Notes under the pieces: generated by a model
The model's input: the letters and a program-made list of their open reading frames with translations, nothing else
Databases searched by the model: none
Told to the model about the DNA's origin: nothing
Part shown: in pieces, positions 18,453 through 27,849 of the stretch
Layout: each line of letters starts with the position of its first letter
Position numbering within the stretch: the stretch's first letter is position 1
Made by a program: the position numbers and the translations under genes
Assembly (NCBI RefSeq): GCF_007748175.1
Contig: NZ_CP037422.1
Coordinates: forward strand, 2,811,231-2,875,230
DNA: 64,000 bases
Direction: 5' to 3'
DNA from: Gimesia aquarii
Lineage (GTDB): Bacteria > Planctomycetota > Planctomycetia > Planctomycetales > Planctomycetaceae

Positions 18453-18532
18453 GCCTTCTTCCTTTTGATTCGCTCTTACCTGTTTGCCTGCCGTCAAGCT
18501 TCCGATGAAAAGCTATATATAAGGAAGAAGGC
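18453..18532. other. long inverted repeat, possible structured RNA or cruciform
   Basis: Two perfect 12-bp arms (GCCTTCTTCCTT at 18453-18464 and AAGGAAGAAGGC at 18521-18532) enclose 56 nt, which contain a smaller AGCTT/AAGCT hairpin. It lies between the J-like/MshEN gene and the small rod-like gene, 79 bp before the latter. No T tract follows, so it is not a typical intrinsic terminator. Confidence 0.4.
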
Positions 18533-18610
18533 TGGTAATAGTTGGAATCTTCTCTATAGATCAGCTTAATTCGATTCTATCTGAAGCTGTCAAAAACCCG
18601 GAGTGCCTTG

Positions 18611-18862
18611 ATGGCAATTTCTTCTGTCACATCTGCGATGCATACTGCTTTATCAGGCATTGATCGTATCGGTCAGCGCATGGAACAAATTGCAGGCAAT
18701 GTTGCCGCTGGTATTGAAAGCGAAGCGGGAGAAAGCAACCAATTGCTCAAGAGTGGAATTATCGATCTACCACAGCCCAAACATGAGGCCGTGGCCAACA
18801 TGAAAGTGTTTGAGACTGCGGAGAGTCTATTGAATCCCCTGCTCACTCAACACCGAAAATAA
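18611..18862 (+). CDS. miniature flagellar rod/hook-like protein (83 aa)
   Basis: The N-terminus SAMHTALSGIDRIGQRMEQIAGNVA mirrors the N-terminal helix of flagellar rod and hook proteins (SALSGL...RMEVIANNIAN pattern), and the C-terminus VANMKVFETAESLLNPLL mirrors their C-terminal helix (ANxKVxxTAxxxLxxLL). In FlgB/FlgC/FlgG/FlgK these two helices pair as the coiled core D0; here the intervening domains are reduced to about 20 residues. ATG at 18611 with GGAG about 8 nt upstream; a preceding TTG is in frame. It may be a shortened rod component or an independent export-apparatus substrate. No other rod genes are adjacent; the FlgI-like gene is 9 kb away. Confidence 0.6.
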   Translation: MAISSVTSAMHTALSGIDRIGQRMEQIAGNVAAGIESEAGESNQLLKSGIIDLPQPKHEAVANMKVFETAESLLNPLLTQHRK

Positions 18863-18869
18863 AACAACA

Positions 18870-20171
18870 CTACTCTTCTACTATATTTTCATTGACTGGC
18901 TCTGCCTCTTTGAGTTCGGCAATCAAATGCCCCAGTTTACGAACTTCAATCACTTCCAACTGGAACCCCTGCCAATCACAAAGATCTCCAACCTCCGGAA
19001 TGCGTTCCAGTTTCTCATGAAACATTCCAGCAACCGTTAATAATCCATCGTCAGCGATTTCGTAATCCTGTTGTAATTTACGACAAAGGTAGCGCAGCGT
19101 TGTGATTCCCTCGATATGAAAAACCCCCGGTTGCACTTCACGAACTGGCTCACGTTGCAAAATTCGTTTTGCCCGGCTTGGTTCTGGTGAGACAATCGTG
19201 TCAATAATATCTTCGAAAGTCACGATGCCAATCGTCTCTCCGTATTCATCAACGACTGAAGCAAAGCGACAGTTTTCCGTCTGAAATCTTGAAAAGACAT
19301 CAGAAAGATTTGCACACCAGGGCACATGTATGATCTTTTGTGAATTCTGATTCAGCGTCTTTTCTGTAAACGAAGATAAGTCGGAAAGAGAAATAATGCG
19401 ATCAATTTCATCCGAATCGTTCTCGCTTTTTCGTAAAATAATGTAATCTGTATTGGGTGTAATTTTCCTCAAGTCATCCAGTTTCAGAGGGGCATTAAAC
19501 GTGAAATAGGTTCCTCTGGGACGCATCGCTTCTTCTACTAACATTTCTGAAAGATCTAAAATGTTGTGCAGAATTTGTCGTTCATGGCGGATCACTTCTT
19601 CGCTGGCTCCTGAAGCATCCACGGCACGTTCCAAATCGTCAGAATGTAAATAGGGCTCTTTCTCGATTTTTGGCCAAAAGGTTCGCCGCACTAATTTGCT
19701 AATATTTTGTAATAAGGGAATTACTGGGTCGAGTAGTCGAACTGAAATGGCTAAAGGCCAGCTTACGCTGACTGCAATTCTTTTACGAAAGACAATCGAA
19801 AGGCTTTTGGGAAGCACTTCACCAAACAGAATAATTGCCAGTAGACTGCCCACGCTGAAAAAACCTGCGGCTGCCGTCATTCCAGCATCGGCCAGCCTTT
19901 TGGCAATCACACCTGCGACCGCAAAATATGACAGATTGATCAATAGATTCCAAAACAGGACAGCTGTCAATAACCGGTCTGCATCAGAGGCCAATGTCGC
20001 GACAATCTGCTCACTAGGCTTACCTCTGCTGAACTGTCTGAGTTCATCTCGCGAAAGATAAAAGATCGCCGTCTCACTCCCAGAAAAAAAACCGGAAGCA
20101 CATATCAAAGCGAATAACGCTAATGATCCTGGAAACCAGATTGCGACGGTATCAATAAATGCGATCATCAT
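18870..20171 (-). CDS. CNNM/CorC (HlyC)-family membrane protein with CBS pair
   Basis: 433 residues. The N-terminal DUF21/CNNM domain has four hydrophobic segments and the family signature FFSGSETAIFYLSRDEL near residues 25-45. A CBS pair follows (RPRGTYFTFN region through VVDEYGETIGIVTFEDI), and the C-terminus is the CorC/HlyC domain (FHIEGITTLRYL ... DDGLLTVAGMFHEKLERIPEVGD). CNNM proteins transport or regulate Mg2+ and other divalent cations, with the CBS pair binding Mg-ATP. It starts 18 bp after the stop of the ABC permease gene on the same strand, so cotranscription is likely. Two ATG codons in tandem make the exact start uncertain by one residue. Confidence 0.88.
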   Translation of the reverse strand: MMIAFIDTVAIWFPGSLALFALICASGFFSGSETAIFYLSRDELRQFSRGKPSEQIVATLASDADRLLTAVLFWNLLINLSYFAVAGVIAKRLADAGMTAAAGFFSVGSLLAIILFGEVLPKSLSIVFRKRIAVSVSWPLAISVRLLDPVIPLLQNISKLVRRTFWPKIEKEPYLHSDDLERAVDASGASEEVIRHERQILHNILDLSEMLVEEAMRPRGTYFTFNAPLKLDDLRKITPNTDYIILRKSENDSDEIDRIISLSDLSSFTEKTLNQNSQKIIHVPWCANLSDVFSRFQTENCRFASVVDEYGETIGIVTFEDIIDTIVSPEPSRAKRILQREPVREVQPGVFHIEGITTLRYLCRKLQQDYEIADDGLLTVAGMFHEKLERIPEVGDLCDWQGFQLEVIEVRKLGHLIAELKEAEPVNENIVEE

Positions 20172-20189
20172 GATTCAGGAGTGACCACT

Positions 20190-21935
20190 CTAACCCTTAT
20201 CAAAAGTGGTTTTTCCCAAGGCAACATCAAATTCAGAAACTGCCGGAATATACATGGAAAGAACGGGAAGCCCGTACGCAAATAGAATCGTGATCAGAAC
20301 TCCCAGAGTCCCCCCCAGTAAAAATGAAGTAATCGCATAAAAAGTCAGGAAGGGAAGCAGCCAGGCTGAAATCGCTAATGCGTGGGATGGGTTTCTATGA
20401 GTCATAACGGAATGCAACGCCGCACTTCCAACCACGATAAAGACCAAAAAACTCTGAAGCTGTAGAGCAAATGAAGAACGCGCTTGAACCAGGAGAATCA
20501 TAAAAATAGCGATTCCAACAAATAGGAAAAACAGAGTCCCCAAACTACCGCCGATAGCAGAACGGCTATTATCATAAGTAAGCCCCATATGTAAACCAAG
20601 TACAATCGCAAAAACCATCAACGCGAAAAAGCCCAGGAGCGTGCATAGAAATCCTTCCAACGAAAAAACGCCTTGAAAGACCAGATATAATAAAATGAGT
20701 GTTGGAATGAAGATAATTTCTTTACTGTTATAGAAAATCCCACCTAACTTCCCTAACACAAACTCTTTGGCAGAGATATCCGTAACCAATAACAGTTCTA
20801 ATGTCTTACTGTCTTTTTCTGAAGTAATCGAGGTGACCGCCTGAGTATTCATGAGCATCAGGCTCAACCAGGCAATCCCAGCAAAAGCAAGTCCCTGTGG
20901 AGGAATCACGCCCAAATAGAGAACTCCCTCCGCAGCAGCATTCGAAGTTGAGGCAGACCAGAGAGTGAATCCAGCGAGAAGAACATATGCCAATTTAATC
21001 ACGAAAACTTTTCTACCATAAGCTTTCGTCATGATTTCCCGCCAAATCACTGGATTTGACCAGATGGAACGCGACTTTTCTTTTATGATGACTGCTTCTT
21101 CCGTCTCCTCCTTAGCCGTTGACTTATACACCGAACGTGAAGGGTTCCAAACACGCAAACGAAGAATTGTATAAGCCTTCAGAGCAATACCCAACACAAA
21201 TAAACTGACGAATGATGGCCAGGCACTGACTGTGATCACTTGCAATCCAGAATTGAGAGAAAGAGGGTTCAAGATTTCATAGAGAGAACGAAATGGGTTC
21301 AATCCGGCAATCCAGGCGCGTCCTCCAAATTGCGGACCAATCAAACTGACGACCAGTTCCACGACTCCCAAAAAAACGACCATGCCTAACACACTGATTG
21401 CCAAGGTCTGGAATGTTTTTTCTCTCCAAAATGCTACCAATCCAGCCCAACTACCGGTCGCAAAAACAGTCATCAAACATAACAGTTCCATCCAGATGAT
21501 CTGTGATAACTCAACCCCTCCCATCAAATACAAGAAAATACAGACCGGTATAGAGGCAGCAAGCAACACATAAACAATGAGCAGACTGGACTGGATTTTT
21601 CCACTCACAAGCTCACGGTCTTTGAGCTCAGTCATTAACAATAGAATGAGTGTGCCGCGGTCTTTTTCCTGCGCAATACTTCCTGCCGAAAATAATAGCG
21701 TAAAAAACAGAACGAGTAGTAATTGGAGAAATGCGATTATTTGGAAAATCAAATTTCCCAGGCGCGCAAATTCTCCAATAGTAACGGTTTGAATTTGCTG
21801 AGTTCCCAAGATCGTTTGACCCGCTGTGAAAATCAAGATGAACACGGCTGCGACATATCCAGAACGAATCAGGTAATGACGAAGCTGGCGAGGAGAAGTC
21901 AATGCTTCCCGAATAAATATTGGATTGCTAAACAA
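20190..21935 (-). CDS. ABC-2 type transporter permease, two-in-one
   Basis: 581 residues with about twelve hydrophobic helices arranged as two similar halves. Each half begins with a PIFIREALTSPRQ/PVIWREIMTKAYGRK amphipathic start and holds an EKDRGTLILLLMTELKDREL / EKDSKTLELLLVTDISAKEF loop, the ABC-2 permease signature. Gene duplication and fusion has therefore produced a full pore on one chain. No ATP-binding gene is adjacent, so the ATPase must be encoded elsewhere. Start is TTG 21935; a TAG lies three codons upstream in frame, so no longer form exists. Substrate unknown. Confidence 0.85.
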   Translation of the reverse strand: MFSNPIFIREALTSPRQLRHYLIRSGYVAAVFILIFTAGQTILGTQQIQTVTIGEFARLGNLIFQIIAFLQLLLVLFFTLLFSAGSIAQEKDRGTLILLLMTELKDRELVSGKIQSSLLIVYVLLAASIPVCIFLYLMGGVELSQIIWMELLCLMTVFATGSWAGLVAFWREKTFQTLAISVLGMVVFLGVVELVVSLIGPQFGGRAWIAGLNPFRSLYEILNPLSLNSGLQVITVSAWPSFVSLFVLGIALKAYTILRLRVWNPSRSVYKSTAKEETEEAVIIKEKSRSIWSNPVIWREIMTKAYGRKVFVIKLAYVLLAGFTLWSASTSNAAAEGVLYLGVIPPQGLAFAGIAWLSLMLMNTQAVTSITSEKDSKTLELLLVTDISAKEFVLGKLGGIFYNSKEIIFIPTLILLYLVFQGVFSLEGFLCTLLGFFALMVFAIVLGLHMGLTYDNSRSAIGGSLGTLFFLFVGIAIFMILLVQARSSFALQLQSFLVFIVVGSAALHSVMTHRNPSHALAISAWLLPFLTFYAITSFLLGGTLGVLITILFAYGLPVLSMYIPAVSEFDVALGKTTFDKG

Positions 21936-22042
21936 TGTTCTCTAGCCTCTTAATCCGATTCATAATAAAGCTGTTCTCTTAATAACACCCTGCTGTTCAC
22001 CAGCGATCAAGTCGATCCTGAAGTGTAGTTACTTCGATGATA

Positions 22043-23035
22043 TTAAATCGATCTCTGGATAGCAAATTCTGTTAGTTCTTCAAGAATCTGTTTGGCTTGT
22101 GAAGGGGGACACCCTTTGAGAGATTCCCTGGCCTTGATTGCGAAATCGCGGGCACGATTTGCTGCATACTCGATGGCATCACTATTTTTAATAAATTGAT
22201 CGAGCTTTGATTTAGTTTGTTGATCTGGTTGAGAGAGAATTTCCTGAATTGCAATTTGATCCTCTTGACGACTTTGACTCAGGAGCCGAATTAAGGGAAG
22301 CGTGAGTTTTTCCTTTTGTAAATCCGACCCGAGAGACTTGCCCATTTGTTCTTCCGTACCGAGTAAATCCAGTAAATCATCGGTGATCTGGAAAGCAACT
22401 CCTAACGCACGACCGTAGTCATCCATTGCCTGAATCATTTTTTCATCGGCGTCAGAATACATGGCTCCTAGTTGAGTACTAATCGCACAAAGCTCGGCCG
22501 TTTTCCCATTGATGATTTCCAAATATTGCGATTCTGAAAGATCCAGGTTGCCACGTTCGTAAATCTGCGCTAATTCGCCTTCACAAACCAGATTGGTAGC
22601 TCGACCAATCAAACGACACGCACGAGCATCTCCCAGGCTGGCAGTAAGGTGAAACGCGTGTGTGAAGAGAAAATCACCGACCAGTACGCTCGTCTCATTG
22701 TTCCAACGCGCATTGACAGTTGCGACATGACGGCGGATCAATGCGTCGTCCAGTACATCATCATGCACCAGAGTTGCCAAATGAATCATTTCTACTACAG
22801 AGGCAAGTACAAAGTGGCTCTCTTTGATTCCCCCTGAAGCGGCAGCAGAAAGCAGCAACAAAATCGGGCGTAGTCGCTTTCCCTGAAAACGAGTAATGTG
22901 CTGTAAAACATCATGGACATAGGGGTGCTTCGAATTGACTTCGTTTAAAAAAACGCGTTCTGCCTGTTCCAGCTCATCGCCTATTAATTCTTCGACACGT
23001 GCCAACAGGTCATGCGTCGTAAGATGGTCCCCCAT
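22043..23035 (-). CDS. long-chain trans-polyprenyl diphosphate synthase
   Basis: 330 residues, all alpha. First Asp-rich motif LVHDDVLDDALIRRH and second motif TDDLLDLLGTEEQMGKSLG with following KEKLTLPLI are diagnostic for E-type polyprenyl synthases, which add IPP to allylic diphosphates. Length and sequence fit octaprenyl/solanesyl (IspB-like) enzymes making the side chain for quinones or other prenylated lipids. It could feed the UbiA enzyme at 10731-11630, though the genes are 11 kb apart. ATG 23035, no evident overlap with neighbours. Cytoplasmic, Mg2+-dependent by family. Confidence 0.92.
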   Translation of the reverse strand: MGDHLTTHDLLARVEELIGDELEQAERVFLNEVNSKHPYVHDVLQHITRFQGKRLRPILLLLSAAASGGIKESHFVLASVVEMIHLATLVHDDVLDDALIRRHVATVNARWNNETSVLVGDFLFTHAFHLTASLGDARACRLIGRATNLVCEGELAQIYERGNLDLSESQYLEIINGKTAELCAISTQLGAMYSDADEKMIQAMDDYGRALGVAFQITDDLLDLLGTEEQMGKSLGSDLQKEKLTLPLIRLLSQSRQEDQIAIQEILSQPDQQTKSKLDQFIKNSDAIEYAANRARDFAIKARESLKGCPPSQAKQILEELTEFAIQRSI

Positions 23036-23296
23036 TACAGCCTCACCACAATCTCGAATCGATATCCCAGCTTTAAACTGGAACTCGGTTATTTTTAAAA
23101 AACACGGAACATATGAACTGTAAGATCAGATCACTAAGCCGAGTCATTGTAAGCATTCTACCGGCAGATAGGAATGCAAACAGGGCGCCACCTGTATGAT
23201 TTCATAAGTCGAAATCAATCTTTCTTGAATTCTGGGAACAAATCAGCTGGTATCCATATTAAATAGAGGAAACCAGACCTGTATGGCCCCAGAAAA

Positions 23297-23776
23297 TCAG
23301 CCTTTTTTCCTGATATAGTGACCGCTTTTTCCACCTGATTTTTCAACAAGTTGAGTGGGGCCCAAGCTCATGGCACGATCGATGGCTTTGCACATATCGT
23401 AAACTGTTAATGCCGCCACGCTGACTGCGGTCAATGCTTCCATTTCCACACCGGTTTTACCATCAATTTTCACAGTGGATTCAATACGAATTGTTGTTTC
23501 ATTCAGAGCTTCAAAATCAAGACACACACTGTTAATACTCAGGGGGTGACACAAAGGAATCAGGTCTGCCGTTTTTTTAGTTGCCATAATTCCTGCAATC
23601 CGGGCAATTTCCAGCACATCTCCTTTAGAAACCCGTCGGTCCAAAATACGCTTTTGTGTTTCAGGTTTCATTGTGACAAAGGATTCTGCAACAGCCATAC
23701 GAGCGGTGATTGCTTTGGCACCGACGTCTACCATCCGGCTGGCACCATCTTCATCGAAATGGGTAAAATCAGACAT
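23297..23776 (-). CDS. moaC: cyclic pyranopterin monophosphate synthase MoaC
   Basis: About 159 residues from MSDFTHFDEDGASRMVDV, the normal MoaC length. I prefer ATG 23776 to an in-frame ATG at 23851, because the longer version would add 25 atypical residues and overlap the end of the SMC gene. Family motifs are complete: GASRMVDVGAKAITARMA, LCHPLSINSV, KTGVEMEALTAVSVAALT, DMCKAIDRAM and VEKSGGKSGHY (catalytic Lys, with Asp in the DMCKAID helix). MoaC turns the MoaA product 3',8-cyclo-GTP into cyclic pyranopterin monophosphate in molybdenum-cofactor synthesis. No other moa gene is in the window. Confidence 0.95.
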   Translation of the reverse strand: MSDFTHFDEDGASRMVDVGAKAITARMAVAESFVTMKPETQKRILDRRVSKGDVLEIARIAGIMATKKTADLIPLCHPLSINSVCLDFEALNETTIRIESTVKIDGKTGVEMEALTAVSVAALTVYDMCKAIDRAMSLGPTQLVEKSGGKSGHYIRKKG

Positions 23777-23847
23777 CGAAACCTCAACTGAATCTCTGGT
23801 GAAAATTCGGTCTTCCAACGACAGGCAGGCTTTCAGATTTACGTTCC

Positions 23848-26800
23848 TCAAGCCGCCTCTGAATCACTATCAGACGAATTTGACTGCTTGAAGTTTCCAT
23901 CTTCAGTGATGTCGTCAAATCGTACTGACATCCGCTTGGAAACTCCCGATTGCTCCATTGTAACTCCATAGAGAACATTTCCAACAGTCATAGACCGCTT
24001 ATTATGCGTGATCATAATGAACTGCGTTGTTTCTTTGAAGTCGTCAATCAGCCCGGCATAACGCTCGACATTCGCTTCATCCAAAGCAGCGTCCACTTCG
24101 TCCAAAATACAGAATGGACTGGGACGACTACGGAAAATCGACATTAAAAGCGCGACTGCCGTTAATGTTTTTTCACCACCACTCAGCAATGTCAACCCTC
24201 GTAACTCTTTTCCCGGAGGGCGAGCTACGATTTCAATTCCACACTCCAGAATATCTTCCGGATCTTCCAGAATGATATCGGCTTCGCCTCCTCCAAACAG
24301 CTTGCGAAAGATTTCTTGAAAATGGACACGAATTACTTCAAAAGTATCTACGAATAAACGCCTGCTTTCCGCATTGATTCGACGAATAATTTCTTCTAAA
24401 GAAGACTTTGCTTCGTCCAAATCATCCAGCTGTGACTTCATGTAGTCAAAACGGCATTCCAGTTCATCCAGATCTTTAAGGCTATCTGAGTTAATACTAC
24501 CCATCATTTTTATTTTGCGTCGGAGACGATTAACCTGCGTTTCGATTTCCGGTCGAATTTCGAGATAGAGATCGATATTAAAACCGAGTTGAATAGATTC
24601 TCTCTCCTGTTCAACGAGTTCAATCTCGACCTGTTCATTGATTTCATCAGCACTCGACTGTTGCTCGACCTCACTTTGCAAAGCAAGAGGTTCAGACTGA
24701 TTGTCAAGTTCGGGTATAGAATCACTCTGCTTTGTATTTTTCTCGGTTTCCTCTTCCAGGTATTGCTTTAGAACTGACTCTCCCGAAGTAACGATCTCTT
24801 CTAATGAGAGTTGATATTCTTCTTCGATTCGGTCACTTAGAGAACTGATTTGATGTTCGATATCTCGGGTCTTGATTTCTTCTTCGTGTTTCTTTTCACT
24901 CAGTTCACGCCGCTCTTTGCGAACTGTTGCTTCTTCAGAACTTAACTGCTTTTTGAGTTGTCGTTTTTGCTCACGTAGTGAGATGAGATTACTCGCCTGC
25001 TCTTGTAATACATCCTGTAATAAAAACTGTTCATCCAAATTAGCACGAGTATTTAAAATATGCAGTTTAATTTGTGAGTTTTTTTCCAGTGATAATTCAT
25101 AACGACGATTGGATTCTTCCTGTTGTTGTTGTCGTTGTTCAAACTCCAACCTTAAACGACCAAAACGTTGCTCCAACCCGGTTAACCGTTCTTCATGCGT
25201 TGCTAATTCCAACTGTCTTGAATTTTGCTGTTCTTTGAGCTCCTGAACTTCGCACTGCTTATTTAGTAAAAGGGATTCATCCTGCTGAATCAATGAGTTC
25301 AAATTTTCCAGTTTTTCTTCTGTCGTTTGCTTCTCAAATAACACTGCTTCTGATTCGGAATGTAACTTCAGAGTGTGGCTTTTCAGGTCTTCCAGATCAT
25401 TTCGAACAGTCATTAACTCCTCGTTTAACTGCGCCAGATTATGTGTGGCTGCTGCTTTCGCCGCCTTTTCCGTAGAGAGCGTTTCTGACGCTTCTTGCAT
25501 TTTTTCTTGCCAGGAACTTCGTTCTGAATCAACGGTCGACAGTAACTCATCTAATTTTTTGAGAGCAGACTCATTATCGCTTAGCGTCCGATCAATTCGA
25601 ATCAAATCGTTTTTCAGTTTTCGCAATTCGCTCCTACGAGTGAATAGCGCCGACTCGCTACGTACTGCGCCAACAAAAACAGATTGATTTTCTTCGATCA
25701 ATTCACCTTGAAGTGTGACAAACCGGCAATTGTGCCCTTCAGTTCGTGACAGATTTACCGCTGTTTCTAATGAGTCAACAATCCACGTATCAGCCAACAG
25801 TATCTGGGCAAGTAATTTGTTTTCTTCTGTGAGATTAACTAACTGATCGGCACGATAAATCACACCACGATGTGATGATAAATCTGAAATGAACTGATTT
25901 GGTTCCGTATGAAAAGACTCGGTATTTGTGGCATTTCCTTCTATAGAAAACCCATTCACAGCTGACATTGGCTGATCATTCTCATTTTTTAGAGAAGGCT
26001 GGGTAATAAACCCAACCCGGCCAGAAATAGAATATTTCCCTTCTTTCAAAAACTGGTAGAGTGGCTCAAACTCTTTGATCACTAATAATTGAGACCGAAT
26101 TCCCAAGGCAACTTCCAAGAGAGCCGCTTGTTCCAAATCTACATCCAAAAGATCAGCAACGCTGCCAAGAATCGTGTTCCACGGCGAATGGTTTGAAGTC
26201 TGTGCACGATTCAAAATTTCCTTGACACCGATACTGATTCCCTCTTGCCGACGTTCAAGGTCTTCTAAGACACTCCTGCGTGCCTGATACGCACTACGCT
26301 TTTCACGAAGATCTGAGAGTTGTTGTGTTTTTTGATCTTGCTCGCTTAAGAAAGACTGTTGTTTTTCATCTACTTCTGACAGGCATTGTGCAAACTCAGC
26401 GACTTTTTCTCCAGCAATTCGAAATTGAACCTCGCATTGCTCAACCTCAGATTGTGCTTCCTGAATTTTGGCTTCCAGTTGCAAGCGTTTCTCATTTGAC
26501 TTCAGGCTTGAAGTATTGAATGTCTCCAGTTGTGTCTTTACAGAAAAGAGTTTGTTATCCAAAGCCAGAGACTGCTTGGTCAGCTCATGAACAAGCTGTT
26601 GTTTTTGTTGAACTTGTTCATTGGCCGCATCCAATTCTTCGGTCACAGCTATGATTTTTGCATGAATTTCTTCCAGATTCTGACGTTGAAGCTGAAACTC
26701 AGATTCAGACTTGTTTTTTTCATTCGTAACGGCTTCCAGATCATTTTGAATCTCCGATGTTCTTTTCGCCATCAGGATTCTCTGTTTACGTAACCGAATT

Positions 26801-27750
26801 ATTTCGGCTTCAAATTCCTGTTTACGTTCGAGTTGGTGTTCTATCGATGTTTGATTTCCTGCAATCCCTTCTCGATGTGAAGCAAGTTTTTTCTCAACCG
26901 TTCTTACTTGATCTTCAATTTCTGCAATCTCTAAATCTATCGCAGACAGTTTGTCTTCGTACGTTTGATATTCGACGTTCAGTTCATCGAGACGTTTTTG
27001 ATTCTCATCGATTCTTTCCTGAATGGAAGATTGCTTTGTAGTCAGGTGTCGCCAGTCATCTGCTGCCATCCCCATCCATAACTTGCGAAGCTCGGTGGAA
27101 GCTTCGCGGTATTTCGCTGCTTTTGAAGCCTGGCTTCGAGTTGAGTTCAGCTGTGCTTCTACCTCATCGACAATATCTGTGAGCCTGAGTATATTCTGGC
27201 CAACTCGTTCCAACTTTCGTTCAGCGTCAATCTTTCTCGATTTATAGCGACTGATGCCGGCAGCTTCTTCAAATACAACACGGCGCGTTGCCGCGTTTGC
27301 TTGTAAAATCTGATCAACACGCCCCTGTTCAATAATACTGTAAGCAGACGTCGCCGCACCGGTCCCCATGAATAAATCACGGATATCTTTGAGTCGTACC
27401 GGATTTCGATTAAGCAGATATTCTGAATCGCCGTTTTTCCATAACCTGCGGCCGATATGCACTTCCTGCGCATCAATATCCAGAAAACCATCTTGGTTGT
27501 GAAAGGTCAAAGTGGCTTCCGCATAGGCATTCGCCTTACGACCTTTTGAACCATTAAAGATGACATCGGTCATGTCCTTGCCGCGCAGGCTTTTGGGACT
27601 CTGGTCTCCCAGAACCCACTTAATACCATCTACAACATTGCTCTTACCACTCCCGTTAGGACCAACAACGCAAGTGATGCCATCCGAAAATTCAAATATG
27701 GTCCGGTCGGCAAAACTCTTAAAGCCGAACAGTTCCAATGACTTCAGCAT
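23848..27750 (-). CDS. smc: chromosome segregation ATPase SMC
   Basis: 1300 residues from ATG 27750 (a GTG lies one codon upstream). Walker [14 protein letters not shown] is at residues 30-42, followed by [20 protein letters not shown] and the R-loop region; the C-terminal head has signature [16 protein letters not shown] and Walker [20 protein letters not shown]. Between the heads run two long heptad coiled coils (about 170-500 and 680-1000) around a hinge near residues 520-680 ([20 protein letters not shown]). A long acidic insertion ([19 protein letters not shown]) in the C-terminal coil makes it longer than the usual 1170-1190. SMC with ScpA/ScpB compacts and segregates DNA; scp genes are not here. 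Confidence 0.96.
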   Translation of the reverse strand: MLKSLELFGFKSFADRTIFEFSDGITCVVGPNGSGKSNVVDGIKWVLGDQSPKSLRGKDMTDVIFNGSKGRKANAYAEATLTFHNQDGFLDIDAQEVHIGRRLWKNGDSEYLLNRNPVRLKDIRDLFMGTGAATSAYSIIEQGRVDQILQANAATRRVVFEEAAGISRYKSRKIDAERKLERVGQNILRLTDIVDEVEAQLNSTRSQASKAAKYREASTELRKLWMGMAADDWRHLTTKQSSIQERIDENQKRLDELNVEYQTYEDKLSAIDLEIAEIEDQVRTVEKKLASHREGIAGNQTSIEHQLERKQEFEAEIIRLRKQRILMAKRTSEIQNDLEAVTNEKNKSESEFQLQRQNLEEIHAKIIAVTEELDAANEQVQQKQQLVHELTKQSLALDNKLFSVKTQLETFNTSSLKSNEKRLQLEAKIQEAQSEVEQCEVQFRIAGEKVAEFAQCLSEVDEKQQSFLSEQDQKTQQLSDLREKRSAYQARRSVLEDLERRQEGISIGVKEILNRAQTSNHSPWNTILGSVADLLDVDLEQAALLEVALGIRSQLLVIKEFEPLYQFLKEGKYSISGRVGFITQPSLKNENDQPMSAVNGFSIEGNATNTESFHTEPNQFISDLSSHRGVIYRADQLVNLTEENKLLAQILLADTWIVDSLETAVNLSRTEGHNCRFVTLQGELIEENQSVFVGAVRSESALFTRRSELRKLKNDLIRIDRTLSDNESALKKLDELLSTVDSERSSWQEKMQEASETLSTEKAAKAAATHNLAQLNEELMTVRNDLEDLKSHTLKLHSESEAVLFEKQTTEEKLENLNSLIQQDESLLLNKQCEVQELKEQQNSRQLELATHEERLTGLEQRFGRLRLEFEQRQQQQEESNRRYELSLEKNSQIKLHILNTRANLDEQFLLQDVLQEQASNLISLREQKRQLKKQLSSEEATVRKERRELSEKKHEEEIKTRDIEHQISSLSDRIEEEYQLSLEEIVTSGESVLKQYLEEETEKNTKQSDSIPELDNQSEPLALQSEVEQQSSADEINEQVEIELVEQERESIQLGFNIDLYLEIRPEIETQVNRLRRKIKMMGSINSDSLKDLDELECRFDYMKSQLDDLDEAKSSLEEIIRRINAESRRLFVDTFEVIRVHFQEIFRKLFGGGEADIILEDPEDILECGIEIVARPPGKELRGLTLLSGGEKTLTAVALLMSIFRSRPSPFCILDEVDAALDEANVERYAGLIDDFKETTQFIMITHNKRSMTVGNVLYGVTMEQSGVSKRMSVRFDDITEDGNFKQSNSSDSDSEAA

Positions 27751-27849
27751 CACTTAACCTTACACGTAAAAACAGACGATGGGTGCCTGACTTCGAATCG
27801 ACAAACAGGAATCAAAAGTAACAGATCTTGAATTGAGTTCTCAAAGAGA

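Noticed and set aside
23777..23851. Longer MoaC start at 23851
   Set aside because: It adds 25 residues not seen in MoaC and overlaps the SMC stop; the ATG at 23776 gives the normal length.
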